Below are positions 5,712 to 13,073 of a stretch of 13,073 bases of DNA, piece by piece. The number at the start of each line of letters is the position of its first letter. Position 1 is the first letter of the stretch. The position numbers and the translations under genes are program-made. The DNA is from Anaerolineae bacterium. GTDB taxonomy: Bacteria; Chloroflexota; Anaerolineae; Aggregatilineales; Phototrophicaceae. The stretch is taken from positions 1-13,073 of the forward strand of contig JANQRM010000119.1 of assembly GCA_028284565.1 (NCBI GenBank), written 5' to 3'. The notes under the pieces were generated by a model, which worked only from the letters and a program-made list of their open reading frames with translations, ran no database searches and was not told the origin of the DNA.

Positions 5712-8375
5712 ATGCGACGACGCTTGCAGACAATGGAATGGGGTTGGGTATTTGCCCTGCTCTTGCCATTGATTGGTATCCTGCCGACTTTAAGTGATGG
5801 GATTGCCAATGGTGCGGATGCGCCCTTCCATATGCATCGTATCTTCGCGATGGGTGAGTTCTTCGAGCAAGGCAATCTCTATCCACGCTGGGTCCCATAT
5901 TTTCATATGGGTTATGGCTATCCGATATTCAATTATTATGCGCCGGGGGCGTCTTATCTGGGTGGGATATTGGCGTGGGCGGGAATACATGCGACAACTG
6001 CGTATAACCTTGTCAATGCGTTGGCATGGATGCTGGGGAGTGCTGGAGTTTATGCGCTGGCTCGCCTGTGGATGCCCTCTCGATTGGCGATTTTGGGATG
6101 TGCACTCTGGGTCTTTGCCCCGTCTCGATTTTTTGAATTCTGGTGGCAAGGCAGTCTGGCACAAATCGTCGCATCATCCTTTATCCCATGGACATTCTAT
6201 AGTCTCATCAAAACCGTGCGTGAACCCAAAGCCATCCATTCATTATCCATTGCCGTCAGCCTAAGTGGAATCGCGCTTTCGCATACACCGATGACCTATA
6301 TCACGAGCTTATTTATTGCGCCGATGGTGCTGGTGGTGCCTTTGTTTCAGTCACGGAAGACCATCATCAAGACGTACAGTTATCTAATTGGCGGATTGGT
6401 TCTTGGTGGAGGATTATCGGCGATTTTCTTGTTGCCAGCTGTGCTGGAATTACCCTATGTACAAATCAGTGGGGGCTTGGCGAGTACGGTTGACTATCTG
6501 GAAAGCAAATTCCTACAACCTTGGGAGTTGTTCCAATTTCCACAGTTGATCGACCGAACTGACCTGTTTGTGGATATGCCACGTACATTGGGATTGGTCG
6601 GCGGGGTATTGAGTCTGCTTGGCGTTATAGCATTGGTCTGGAAACGGCATGTTCGCTTGGCATTGGGACTGGCTGTTGGCTTGGGCTTTGTAATCTTTAT
6701 GACCGTATCAGCGTCGGTTGATATTTGGCTGGCTATTCCACAATTCCAAAATTTGCGCTTTCCTGAGCGATTTTTGCGTGTCGGCACTGTATTTATCGCT
6801 ATATTAGGCGCATCGAGTCTGTGGCTGATTCCAATGCGTTGGCGGATGGTTGGTTTGGTTGGGATGTTGAGTCTCGTGATATTACAAGCCATGCCACTTG
6901 TTCAACCCCATGAAGATTTCAAGCGATGGGAAAATCTATCCGCCAAAGATGAAATCCTGATGGAACACAATGAGAATAACTGGGGGACAACGGCTTACAA
7001 TGAGTTTGAGCCGATTTGGGGCGAACACGTTCCCTTTGGTTTACCGCCGGATTTGACACTCTATGAAGAGTCGCCTCTTGCGGTTCGCCTGTTGGAAAGT
7101 GATTTGGTCAACTTCGCTGATAACCTACAAGCCACTCAAATTGATTACTCTACTGTGCAAGTCACCTTAGGATCACCCCAGACGATTCGCTTTCGTCAAT
7201 TTTACTTTCCCGGCTGGGAAGTGATGGTGAATGATAAACCTGTTGAACCCTATGCCGAAGAAGCACAAGGATTATTGACTTTAGATTTACCTGCTGGCGA
7301 ATCGACGGTTGCTGTCTGGTATAACGGGACAACTTTGCAATGGATAGCCACTTTCATCACACTAGCCAGTATCGGTGTGAGTATCGTCATCCTGTATCGA
7401 CATTGGAGACAACCCAATACCAAAAGCGAGACATCCACACACATCGGTTTGACATGGACATATGGCATCAGCATATCAGTTGGCATTGTGATATTTGCAA
7501 TCATAAATCAGACAATTCTATTGCCATCAGGAATTTTCCATCACGAGTCACCGGCCGATGAGCCAATTTATCTGCATACACGGACGGAAGTGGACTTTGG
7601 CGAGACGATTAGTTTGCTAGGCTATACCTTAAATCAGGATGCGATTTCGGCATCAGCACCCCTTCAAATTACACTCTATTGGTATTCGGATACGCCTATT
7701 CACAACGATTTGTTTTCCCTTGTTCAACTGGTCGATTTACCAGTCAGTGAGGCATGGGCAATCAGTTCTTCGATCACCCCGATTGAAGTGTCACCGGAAC
7801 GCTTTCGGTCAGATATTCACCTACTTGAACTCAAGGAGGATGCCCCACCTTATGTCGGACGTATTTCGGTGCAGATGGTCAATCGAGCGACGGATGAACC
7901 GCTATTTTTAGGTGATGGTTCAGATAGATTACTTTTAGAGCCAATCATACAGATTCACGGTCAAACAGACACCAGCCGACAAGTTCTGAATTATCAGCTT
8001 GGGGGGTCGATTGAACTAAACTGTGCTTCTGTGACAGCACATGATGAACGCTATCAAATTGACCTCTTCTGGCATGTCATCGGGAATATCGAGCGAGATT
8101 GGGTGGTGCTAGTGCATGGCTTGGATAGCGAGGGCAATATCATCGAACAGAATGACAAAGCACCGCTAAATAATCAATATCCGACATTCTTCTGGCAAAG
8201 CGGACAGACCTTGCAGGATACACATTCTTTATCCTTGAATGAGGAACTCAGCCATGTTGCGCTGGGGTTGTATACACGCGAGAACTTAGCGAGGATGCCG
8301 ATAACCCAAAATAGCGAGCCTGTGCCAGATAGTCGCATTGTGTTGCCTTTGTGGGACGAAACATGCCAAACATAA
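5712..8375 (+). CDS. Multi-pass membrane protein, PTPS-related / YfhO-like GT-C type
   Basis: This is an 887-residue membrane protein. The N-terminal half (about 10-400) has roughly ten or eleven transmembrane segments. An early outside loop holds NGADAPFHMHRI (33-43) and YPRWVPYFHMGYGYPIFNYY (57-76), the signature of proteins annotated as '6-pyruvoyl-tetrahydropterin synthase related', a misleading name for GT-C-like envelope proteins. RQFYFPGWEVMVND (495-508), followed by LPAGESTVAVWYN, matches the beta domain seen in YfhO-like proteins. Two more membrane segments follow (about 545-562 and 583-601). After these come two beta-rich modules (about 622-745 and 755-860) that resemble the ends of the other two large membrane proteins here. 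The ATG at 5712 begins MRRRLQ before the first helix, but has no clear ribosome-binding site; it lies 17 bp after the thiolase stop. Sugar transfer from a lipid carrier is the likely role; donor and acceptor are unknown. Confidence 0.85.
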   Translation: MRRRLQTMEWGWVFALLLPLIGILPTLSDGIANGADAPFHMHRIFAMGEFFEQGNLYPRWVPYFHMGYGYPIFNYYAPGASYLGGILAWAGIHATTAYNLVNALAWMLGSAGVYALARLWMPSRLAILGCALWVFAPSRFFEFWWQGSLAQIVASSFIPWTFYSLIKTVREPKAIHSLSIAVSLSGIALSHTPMTYITSLFIAPMVLVVPLFQSRKTIIKTYSYLIGGLVLGGGLSAIFLLPAVLELPYVQISGGLASTVDYLESKFLQPWELFQFPQLIDRTDLFVDMPRTLGLVGGVLSLLGVIALVWKRHVRLALGLAVGLGFVIFMTVSASVDIWLAIPQFQNLRFPERFLRVGTVFIAILGASSLWLIPMRWRMVGLVGMLSLVILQAMPLVQPHEDFKRWENLSAKDEILMEHNENNWGTTAYNEFEPIWGEHVPFGLPPDLTLYEESPLAVRLLESDLVNFADNLQATQIDYSTVQVTLGSPQTIRFRQFYFPGWEVMVNDKPVEPYAEEAQGLLTLDLPAGESTVAVWYNGTTLQWIATFITLASIGVSIVILYRHWRQPNTKSETSTHIGLTWTYGISISVGIVIFAIINQTILLPSGIFHHESPADEPIYLHTRTEVDFGETISLLGYTLNQDAISASAPLQITLYWYSDTPIHNDLFSLVQLVDLPVSEAWAISSSITPIEVSPERFRSDIHLLELKEDAPPYVGRISVQMVNRATDEPLFLGDGSDRLLLEPIIQIHGQTDTSRQVLNYQLGGSIELNCASVTAHDERYQIDLFWHVIGNIERDWVVLVHGLDSEGNIIEQNDKAPLNNQYPTFFWQSGQTLQDTHSLSLNEELSHVALGLYTRENLARMPITQNSEPVPDSRIVLPLWDETCQT

Positions 8376-10336
8376 CGGCGTTTACAAAGCGGGATGGATT
8401 GTGGCTCTTGCTGATACTGTTGGTAGCGAGTGTCTTGCGCTTTGGTGAGCCGGGGATTGTCGAGTATTTCCATGATGATGCGATGGTGACAACTTTAGCT
8501 CAAGAGATGGTCGCTGGTGAGCGTTTTCCCGTGACGGGAATCATCTCATCGACAGGCATACCAAATCCACCAACCAGTATTTATGTCATGGCGATACCTT
8601 TTGCCCTATCGAGTCAGCCGATGGTGGCAGTGCTATTCATCATGGGGCTGAATGTGCTGGGTGTAGGCTTGTTGTGGGGGCTAAGTCATCGCTATTTCGG
8701 GCGAATTATCGGACTTGTGGCGGGATTAGCTTATGGGGTAAGTCCATGGGCGGTATTTTATAGTCGCAAAATTTGGGCGCAAGATTTTCATACCCCCTTT
8801 ATTTTGTTGGGCTTATGGCTTGGCATTTATGGCTTCTGGAAAGCATCAACACGGGCTGAAGCTGAAGGCTGGTCGAGACACCATATTGCACAGATGTTAT
8901 GCTTGCCGATTTTGCTCTTTGGGATGCAGATTCACTTTGCGGCTTGGGCGTTGTTGCCTTTATATCTGTTGCTGTTGTGGCAGGGCAGAGACCACGTTTC
9001 TTGGCGGGCGTTGGGCTTGAGTTTGCTGTTATCCGTGTTGGTGATGATGCCTTATGCAATCGGTTTGCAACAGACATTGGAGCAAGACCCAAATCGAATC
9101 AGCGATGCGGCTAGTCGGTCATCGGAAGGCGGATTGAGCATTGCCATTGAGGCATGGGAAGATACATTCAACAATGCAACAGGCTTGGGCTTAGAGACAT
9201 GGGTTGCACCAGATCAGATTGAATCTATACAGCAAACAATTCCACGATTGGATTTGGCATGGTGGGTGTTGGGTGGATTGGCTGTTCTTGGTGGAATCTG
9301 GTTAATCCACAAAAGACATCGTTTCGTAGGCTTGATATTACTATGGGCATTGTTGCCATCCGTGTTATTGACACCAACATGGACAGAGGTGTTTCCGCAT
9401 TATTTTGTAGCAAGTATTCCGGCGGTGATGGTTCTAATAGGCTTGGGCTTTACATGGTTGCGGGAGGTTGTGCCGAAAGCAAATTTGATTCGTCCGATTT
9501 TGGTTGTGGGTTTGGTGTTGATTTGGCTGAGTCAAGTCATATGGTGGCGAGGGTTGTTGAGCTATTTGAATACAACTGAGGTGTCGTATCCAGGATTTAC
9601 AACACCGTTGCATTATCTGGAATCTATACGAGATGAATTGCTACAGTATGAGGATATCGTGGTTGTGAGTCATGGGATGGCGTGGAATTTGCATCATGAA
9701 GTGGCAGTGTGGGAGACCTTATTGGCGGGTGAGTTCGAGTGTGTGCGGACGTTGCAGGGAGATGGTTATGCCGTGTTTCCAGAGCATGAATTTGCGGTGA
9801 TGATTGCACCAGACGCACCTGAGAATGCGATTGACAATTTATATATAAAAGATGAGCCAAGTCTTTTTCCAGTGCGGGAAGATGGTGGGGAGTATAGGAT
9901 TTATACCTTTGAATCTGCACCTGAGTGGGACGGCGAAACGATTCAATCCATTGAGCCAGTATTATTTGATAATGGTGTGCGGTTGATTGGCTACGGATTG
10001 AGTGAGAATCGAGTCGTCTTGCAGTGGCGTTTACCAGCAGAGGCAAAGGGCTTGGACTATCAATATACGAGCCAGTTGTTGACTGCAGATGGCGAGCGTG
10101 AGGGGCAATATGATGCGCCATTTTGGCATGGTAGGCATTGGTGTGCGGATGATGTGTTGTTGACATGGGGCAATGTTAATATTCCAGAGGAAGCAACAAC
10201 GCTACGAGTAGGTATGTATATTTTGGGTACTGGAAAAGATGCAGGGCAGTATTTTAGTGCGGATGTGTTGGATGTGATGGGGAATGCGACAGGTCAGTTT
10301 GTTGATATTGATTTGAAAGTAACGAGTGAGGAGTGA
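8363..10336 (+). CDS. Glycosyltransferase family 39-like (GT-C) membrane protein
   Basis: This protein has about 657 residues and around ten transmembrane segments up to residue 400, then an outside C-terminal part. FHDDAMVTTLAQEM (about 36-49) falls in the first outside loop, where GT-C transferases of the ArnT/PMT type carry their acidic catalytic motif. YSRKIWAQDFHTPF (about 133-146) and MQIHFAAWALLPL are typical of family 39-like proteins. The tail (about 531-650) contains LIGYGLSENRVVLQW and ends in a beta-rich module related to those in the neighbouring large proteins. The gene overlaps the upstream gene by 13 bp from the ATG at 8363; a GTG at 8351 is an alternative in-frame start adding four residues. 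I prefer the ATG because GTGGGA lies six bases before it. Probable role: transfer of a sugar from a polyprenyl-phosphate carrier on the outer face of the membrane. Leucine is mostly encoded by TTG in this gene. Confidence 0.85.
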   Translation: MPNITAFTKRDGLWLLLILLVASVLRFGEPGIVEYFHDDAMVTTLAQEMVAGERFPVTGIISSTGIPNPPTSIYVMAIPFALSSQPMVAVLFIMGLNVLGVGLLWGLSHRYFGRIIGLVAGLAYGVSPWAVFYSRKIWAQDFHTPFILLGLWLGIYGFWKASTRAEAEGWSRHHIAQMLCLPILLFGMQIHFAAWALLPLYLLLLWQGRDHVSWRALGLSLLLSVLVMMPYAIGLQQTLEQDPNRISDAASRSSEGGLSIAIEAWEDTFNNATGLGLETWVAPDQIESIQQTIPRLDLAWWVLGGLAVLGGIWLIHKRHRFVGLILLWALLPSVLLTPTWTEVFPHYFVASIPAVMVLIGLGFTWLREVVPKANLIRPILVVGLVLIWLSQVIWWRGLLSYLNTTEVSYPGFTTPLHYLESIRDELLQYEDIVVVSHGMAWNLHHEVAVWETLLAGEFECVRTLQGDGYAVFPEHEFAVMIAPDAPENAIDNLYIKDEPSLFPVREDGGEYRIYTFESAPEWDGETIQSIEPVLFDNGVRLIGYGLSENRVVLQWRLPAEAKGLDYQYTSQLLTADGEREGQYDAPFWHGRHWCADDVLLTWGNVNIPEEATTLRVGMYILGTGKDAGQYFSADVLDVMGNATGQFVDIDLKVTSEE

Positions 10337-10342
10337 GGAGTG
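10324..10342 (+). repeat. Short 7-bp tandem repeat over a stop codon
   Basis: The unit GAGTGAG is present in 2.7 copies and spans the TGA (10334-10336) of the GT39-like gene. The rest of the 178-bp gap to the convergent gene (10337-10514) is AT-rich and shows no convincing terminator hairpin, promoter or small gene; a pair of GAAGTTA words (10389-10395 and 10399-10405) is the only other repetition I see. Confidence 0.5.
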
Positions 10343-10514
10343 TACAAAAGTAGGATAGTGAAAAATTTGAAGAGTTGATGATTCAAACGAAGTTAGGAGA
10401 AGTTAACGGAAATAGGAGGCGTGATAAACAGGCAAAAACAGGGCGATTAATAATTCAGATTTGATTTTTTAATATTTTTCGTGAGAGTTTAAGACATTGA
10501 TGAAGGGTTAGTTG

Positions 10515-13073
10515 TTAGCTTTCGTCAGTAGATTCGGCATCCGGGTCATCGGGACTATTGGTAGGTTCAGGTGTGGGTTCTTCCACTTCTGATTCATCTG
10601 TTGCCTCCGCCGTTGATTCCGAGGTGCTTTCGGCGGTGGATTCTTCTGTCGATTCGGGGTCGAGGGCTTCGAGTTCTTCTAATGGAATAATGAACATATC
10701 GAAGAATTCTTGTTCGTCCTCCACAATAGCTTCGTATTCAAGGCGTGGGAGTTCATCGCCATCATTGAGATACCAGCCGACTCCGATACGAAGCGTATCA
10801 AAGTCAAAGTCGTCCTCTTCATCGCCGAAGTCATGCACGGTCACATAGCTTTCACCCCACCGCCAATAGTGGGTTGGCAAATCGGGGAAGGTATCGCCCT
10901 GTGCCACAATGTTGTCTTCTTCATCCAAGATATGCACGAACACGGTGTAATCTTCTGTTGGCGAACCGTTAACTGTCCATGCCAAGATGAGATCATTAGC
11001 TTCTGTATCTAGGCCAACATGCGTGAGTTGCAGGGTAGCATCAAAGCCGGGGCGTTGCTCTTGGGGAACGGGTTTAAGTCCCATGCCTTCGAGGCTAAAG
11101 GGCGTGCGTAGGGCAACAACTGCCCCCATCTTGAGCAACACATTATCAATCAGGCGATTTTCTGTGTTGGTGATGAGCAGGAATTCATTCGTTTCCCGAT
11201 TCCACCAATCAATTTTGAGACGAATGGGGTCGCGTCCGAAAGCGTTGGAGAGGATGGGAATTTGATACCTATCGGGATAGATACCTCCCTCTTGCCATGT
11301 GCTGGTGCGGAGAAGACCCGCTCCGGGGAAGGTATCGACTGTGCCGATGACCTCGCCGTTGGGTTTGACCAAGTTCAATGCCAAGCTGTAATCGGTTTCG
11401 GATTGTTCGAGGACTTCCCAGTACAAAGTAACCGTTGCCGATTCACCGGGTTGGTAACGACGGTCAACGTGACTGTAGCCAATCAAGGCTAAATCCCCAA
11501 AGCTAGCATATACGGGAATCGCGCTATCTGGGACTTTTTCAACTACTTGAGGCGGAGCATAGTTGGGTGCGATGGTGGATAAGGGAACAATGAGTGCAAT
11601 CAAGCCAATGAAGCGGGCGGGCCACATCACCCCTTCGCGTAATGTATCGGCGGGTACAGCATCTTCGGCGCGGACGAAATCGCGGTCTGGTGGACGCAAA
11701 GTAAACAAGAGCCACCAAATGACTTCGATGAAACCAACCGCTATCAGGGGACTAATCGCCGTGATGAAGGGAAAGAGTGATTGTCCGCGCGAGGCAGGAG
11801 TCTGTGCGGTCCAAATGAGGATGCCGATAATCCCCAAGAAGAAGATGAGATAGAGGATACCCAAATTGACCAACTCATAGCGCGCATAGGCAAAGTCACG
11901 GATGGCAAGTAATTGCATCACCAAGAAGATGAAGCCAATGATGGCGAAGAAGACCATCAAGTCCATGAGGATGTAGAACATGGGCGAGGTTTGAATGTTG
12001 AATACGCCGAAGACCCCCCAATAGGACAAGCGGAAGTCTTGGAATTCGCTAAGCAGGATACCGACGTTAAAGCCTTCGGGTCGTAGAACGGCGATTTGCG
12101 CCATCATGCCCGTGCCAAAAGGTTCACTGTAAAGATTGAGATTGCGAAAGATCCACCAGCCAGAAATGACCACAAAGAACGCGAGCGTTGCGCCTGCGAA
12201 AATAAGCAGTCCGCGTTGGTCGCCATGCTTGCGATAGGTATAGTAGCCTGCGATGACAATCAGCGGAATCAGGAGATAAGCACTTAAATCGGTGAGAGTC
12301 GCCAGTGCAAATGCCCCCGCCAATGCGAGTGTCCAGCGTAGGTCAAAACTAATGCGAATCGTCCGTAAGAGCAGGTAAACCACAAGACTATTGAGTGCCA
12401 TTGCTAAGGAGAGGTTATTCACCGATGCCGACATAAAGAGGAACATCGGGTTTAATCCTACCAAGATTGCTGAGAGTGCTTTGACAATGGGGCGTTGTGG
12501 GGCGATGAATTGGGCAATGTGATAGGTCGAAATGATAGTAATTACACCGAATCCAATGCTGACAGCACGTAGAAGATAGACCGCTAGGGCTGTGCCTTCT
12601 GGCGCAGGATGCGGATTCTCGCGTAGCATGATGTTCTTGTTGCCGAAGTGATCGAGGCTGTTTTGGACAACATGCGGGTTGCGAATGCGGTAGGAATCGA
12701 CATCGGTGATGTCAATTGGTGATATAACGACAGAACTGAGCAAATAGTAAAGTGGCGGTTGGCTACCGACATAGCCATAGTTGGTCACATCAGCCGTTGG
12801 GTCTTGGACTGGGAGCTCGCCTGTCTCCACAACATATTCCACCATGCCGAAGTGCAAGCGTTCATCGGAGGCTTCAAAGATAGGGGTCGCCCAGAGGTAG
12901 AGGAAGGAGAATATTACATAAAACAAGACAATCCATTGCAAGGTTGAGAGAGGTAAATCAATGGATTGGAACCATCGCCATGCCCGAATGACCTGTCGAA
13001 GTCCGAGTTGGAGGAGTTCAGTCAGGCGGTTTAGGTAGGGTGTTAGGCGAATGGCGAGTTCTTGTAAGCGTGC
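10515..13073 (-). CDS. GT-C-type membrane protein with beta-rich modules and acidic tail (5' end outside window)
   Basis: The frame ends with a stop at 10515-10517 and stays open to the right edge, giving 852 visible residues; the start is off-window. A TTG at 12941 could start it, but there is no ribosome-binding site and the 44 residues before it have no stop and look coding. ATPIFEASDERLHFG (about 62-76) carries the acidic pair Asp70-Glu71 of an outside loop. QPPLYYLL (105-112) and LNPMFLFMSASVNN (207-220) are typical of Chloroflexota lipid-carrier-dependent glycosyltransferase or DUF2142-like proteins. About eleven transmembrane segments reach residue 505. Two beta-rich modules follow (about 524-649 and 656-784); the second (VHILDEEDNI, THYWRWGE) closely resembles the end of the 887-residue protein. 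The tail (about 806-852) is almost only E, S, T, D, P and A. The role is probably envelope glycan assembly; the substrate is unknown. Confidence 0.82.
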   Translation of the reverse strand, partial: ARLQELAIRLTPYLNRLTELLQLGLRQVIRAWRWFQSIDLPLSTLQWIVLFYVIFSFLYLWATPIFEASDERLHFGMVEYVVETGELPVQDPTADVTNYGYVGSQPPLYYLLSSVVISPIDITDVDSYRIRNPHVVQNSLDHFGNKNIMLRENPHPAPEGTALAVYLLRAVSIGFGVITIISTYHIAQFIAPQRPIVKALSAILVGLNPMFLFMSASVNNLSLAMALNSLVVYLLLRTIRISFDLRWTLALAGAFALATLTDLSAYLLIPLIVIAGYYTYRKHGDQRGLLIFAGATLAFFVVISGWWIFRNLNLYSEPFGTGMMAQIAVLRPEGFNVGILLSEFQDFRLSYWGVFGVFNIQTSPMFYILMDLMVFFAIIGFIFLVMQLLAIRDFAYARYELVNLGILYLIFFLGIIGILIWTAQTPASRGQSLFPFITAISPLIAVGFIEVIWWLLFTLRPPDRDFVRAEDAVPADTLREGVMWPARFIGLIALIVPLSTIAPNYAPPQVVEKVPDSAIPVYASFGDLALIGYSHVDRRYQPGESATVTLYWEVLEQSETDYSLALNLVKPNGEVIGTVDTFPGAGLLRTSTWQEGGIYPDRYQIPILSNAFGRDPIRLKIDWWNRETNEFLLITNTENRLIDNVLLKMGAVVALRTPFSLEGMGLKPVPQEQRPGFDATLQLTHVGLDTEANDLILAWTVNGSPTEDYTVFVHILDEEDNIVAQGDTFPDLPTHYWRWGESYVTVHDFGDEEDDFDFDTLRIGVGWYLNDGDELPRLEYEAIVEDEQEFFDMFIIPLEELEALDPESTEESTAESTSESTAEATDESEVEEPTPEPTNSPDDPDAESTDES
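10518..10658 (-). repeat. Coding low-complexity repeat: Glu/Ser/Thr-rich protein tail
   Basis: The last 47 codons of the right-edge membrane protein encode imperfect copies of EST followed by one or two small residues, for example ESTEESTAESTSESTAEATD, then a Pro/Thr/Glu stretch. The tail is strongly acidic and should be unfolded. It follows modules predicted to lie outside the membrane, so it may be an exposed flexible linker. No sorting signal or membrane anchor follows it. Confidence 0.7.

Noticed and set aside
9624..10166. 180-codon minus-strand open frame, rich in His and Ser
   Set aside because: It lies wholly opposite the GT39-like gene; the His-rich composition is the antisense image of that gene's GTG/ATG/TTG-rich codons.
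10337..10514. Terminator between the convergent GT-C genes
   Set aside because: Only a 5-bp AT stem (ATTAA/TTAAT) near 10447-10474 is visible; too weak to call.
10518..10658. CRISPR-like or intergenic repeat array
   Set aside because: The repetition is in frame, imperfect and encodes a protein tail; there are no regular spacers.
10558..10848. Ser/Val-rich plus-strand open frame
   Set aside because: It is the shadow of the low-complexity acidic tail and last module of the minus-strand gene.
12936..12941. TTG at 12941 (or the overlapping out-of-frame ATG at 12936) as the start of the right-edge gene
   Set aside because: The TTG has no ribosome-binding site and the frame continues open upstream to the window edge; the ATG is in another frame.
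1..13073. Defence, toxin-antitoxin, phage or transposon module
   Set aside because: No nuclease, reverse transcriptase, ATPase, integrase or transposase motifs and no terminal inverted repeats were seen; the genes are metabolic and envelope genes.

Overview
The window looks like a piece of a chromosome from a Chloroflexota bacterium, probably of the Anaerolineae type, with roughly half G+C. This is inferred from gene content: multi-pass GT-C-type membrane proteins ending in a characteristic beta-rich domain, a small HIT protein coupled to a thiolase, a BirA without the DNA-binding domain, and a membrane-anchored protein of a kind I associate with this phylum. I see no rRNA, tRNA, CRISPR array, transposase, integrase or recognised defence system.

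Layout. Positions 1-1200 (+) hold the C-terminal part of a penicillin-acylase-family hydrolase whose start lies before the window. It converges on a minus-strand group read from 3640 down to 1233: birA (biotin-protein ligase), a 455-residue single-pass membrane protein whose start overlaps the end of birA, and a 75-residue membrane protein. A hairpin at 1211-1235 separates the two directions. A non-coding region of about 330 bp (3641-3973) lies upstream of birA. It holds a good promoter for the rightward genes and a helically phased set of TTGCC/GGCAA half-sites.

From 3974 a plus-strand group runs to 10336: a HIT-family (Ap4A phosphorylase-like) protein, an acetyl-CoA acetyltransferase-type thiolase joined to it by an ATGA overlap, and then two large membrane proteins of the GT-C/glycosyltransferase kind (887 and about 657 residues, overlapping by 13 bp). 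From the right edge a third large membrane protein of this kind runs leftward and ends at 10515. Its reading frame is open to the window edge, so it is a partial gene, and the TTG at 12941 is unlikely to be its start.

How they fit together. BirA activates biotin enzymes such as acetyl-CoA carboxylase, and the thiolase handles acetyl/acetoacetyl-CoA, so both belong to acyl-CoA metabolism. The three large membrane proteins most likely transfer sugars from lipid carriers, or otherwise act in cell-envelope glycan assembly. Their C-terminal regions share a related beta-sandwich-like module, five copies by my count over three genes. That shared module is the most interesting structure here. It was recognised by eye, and no alignment or database search was run.
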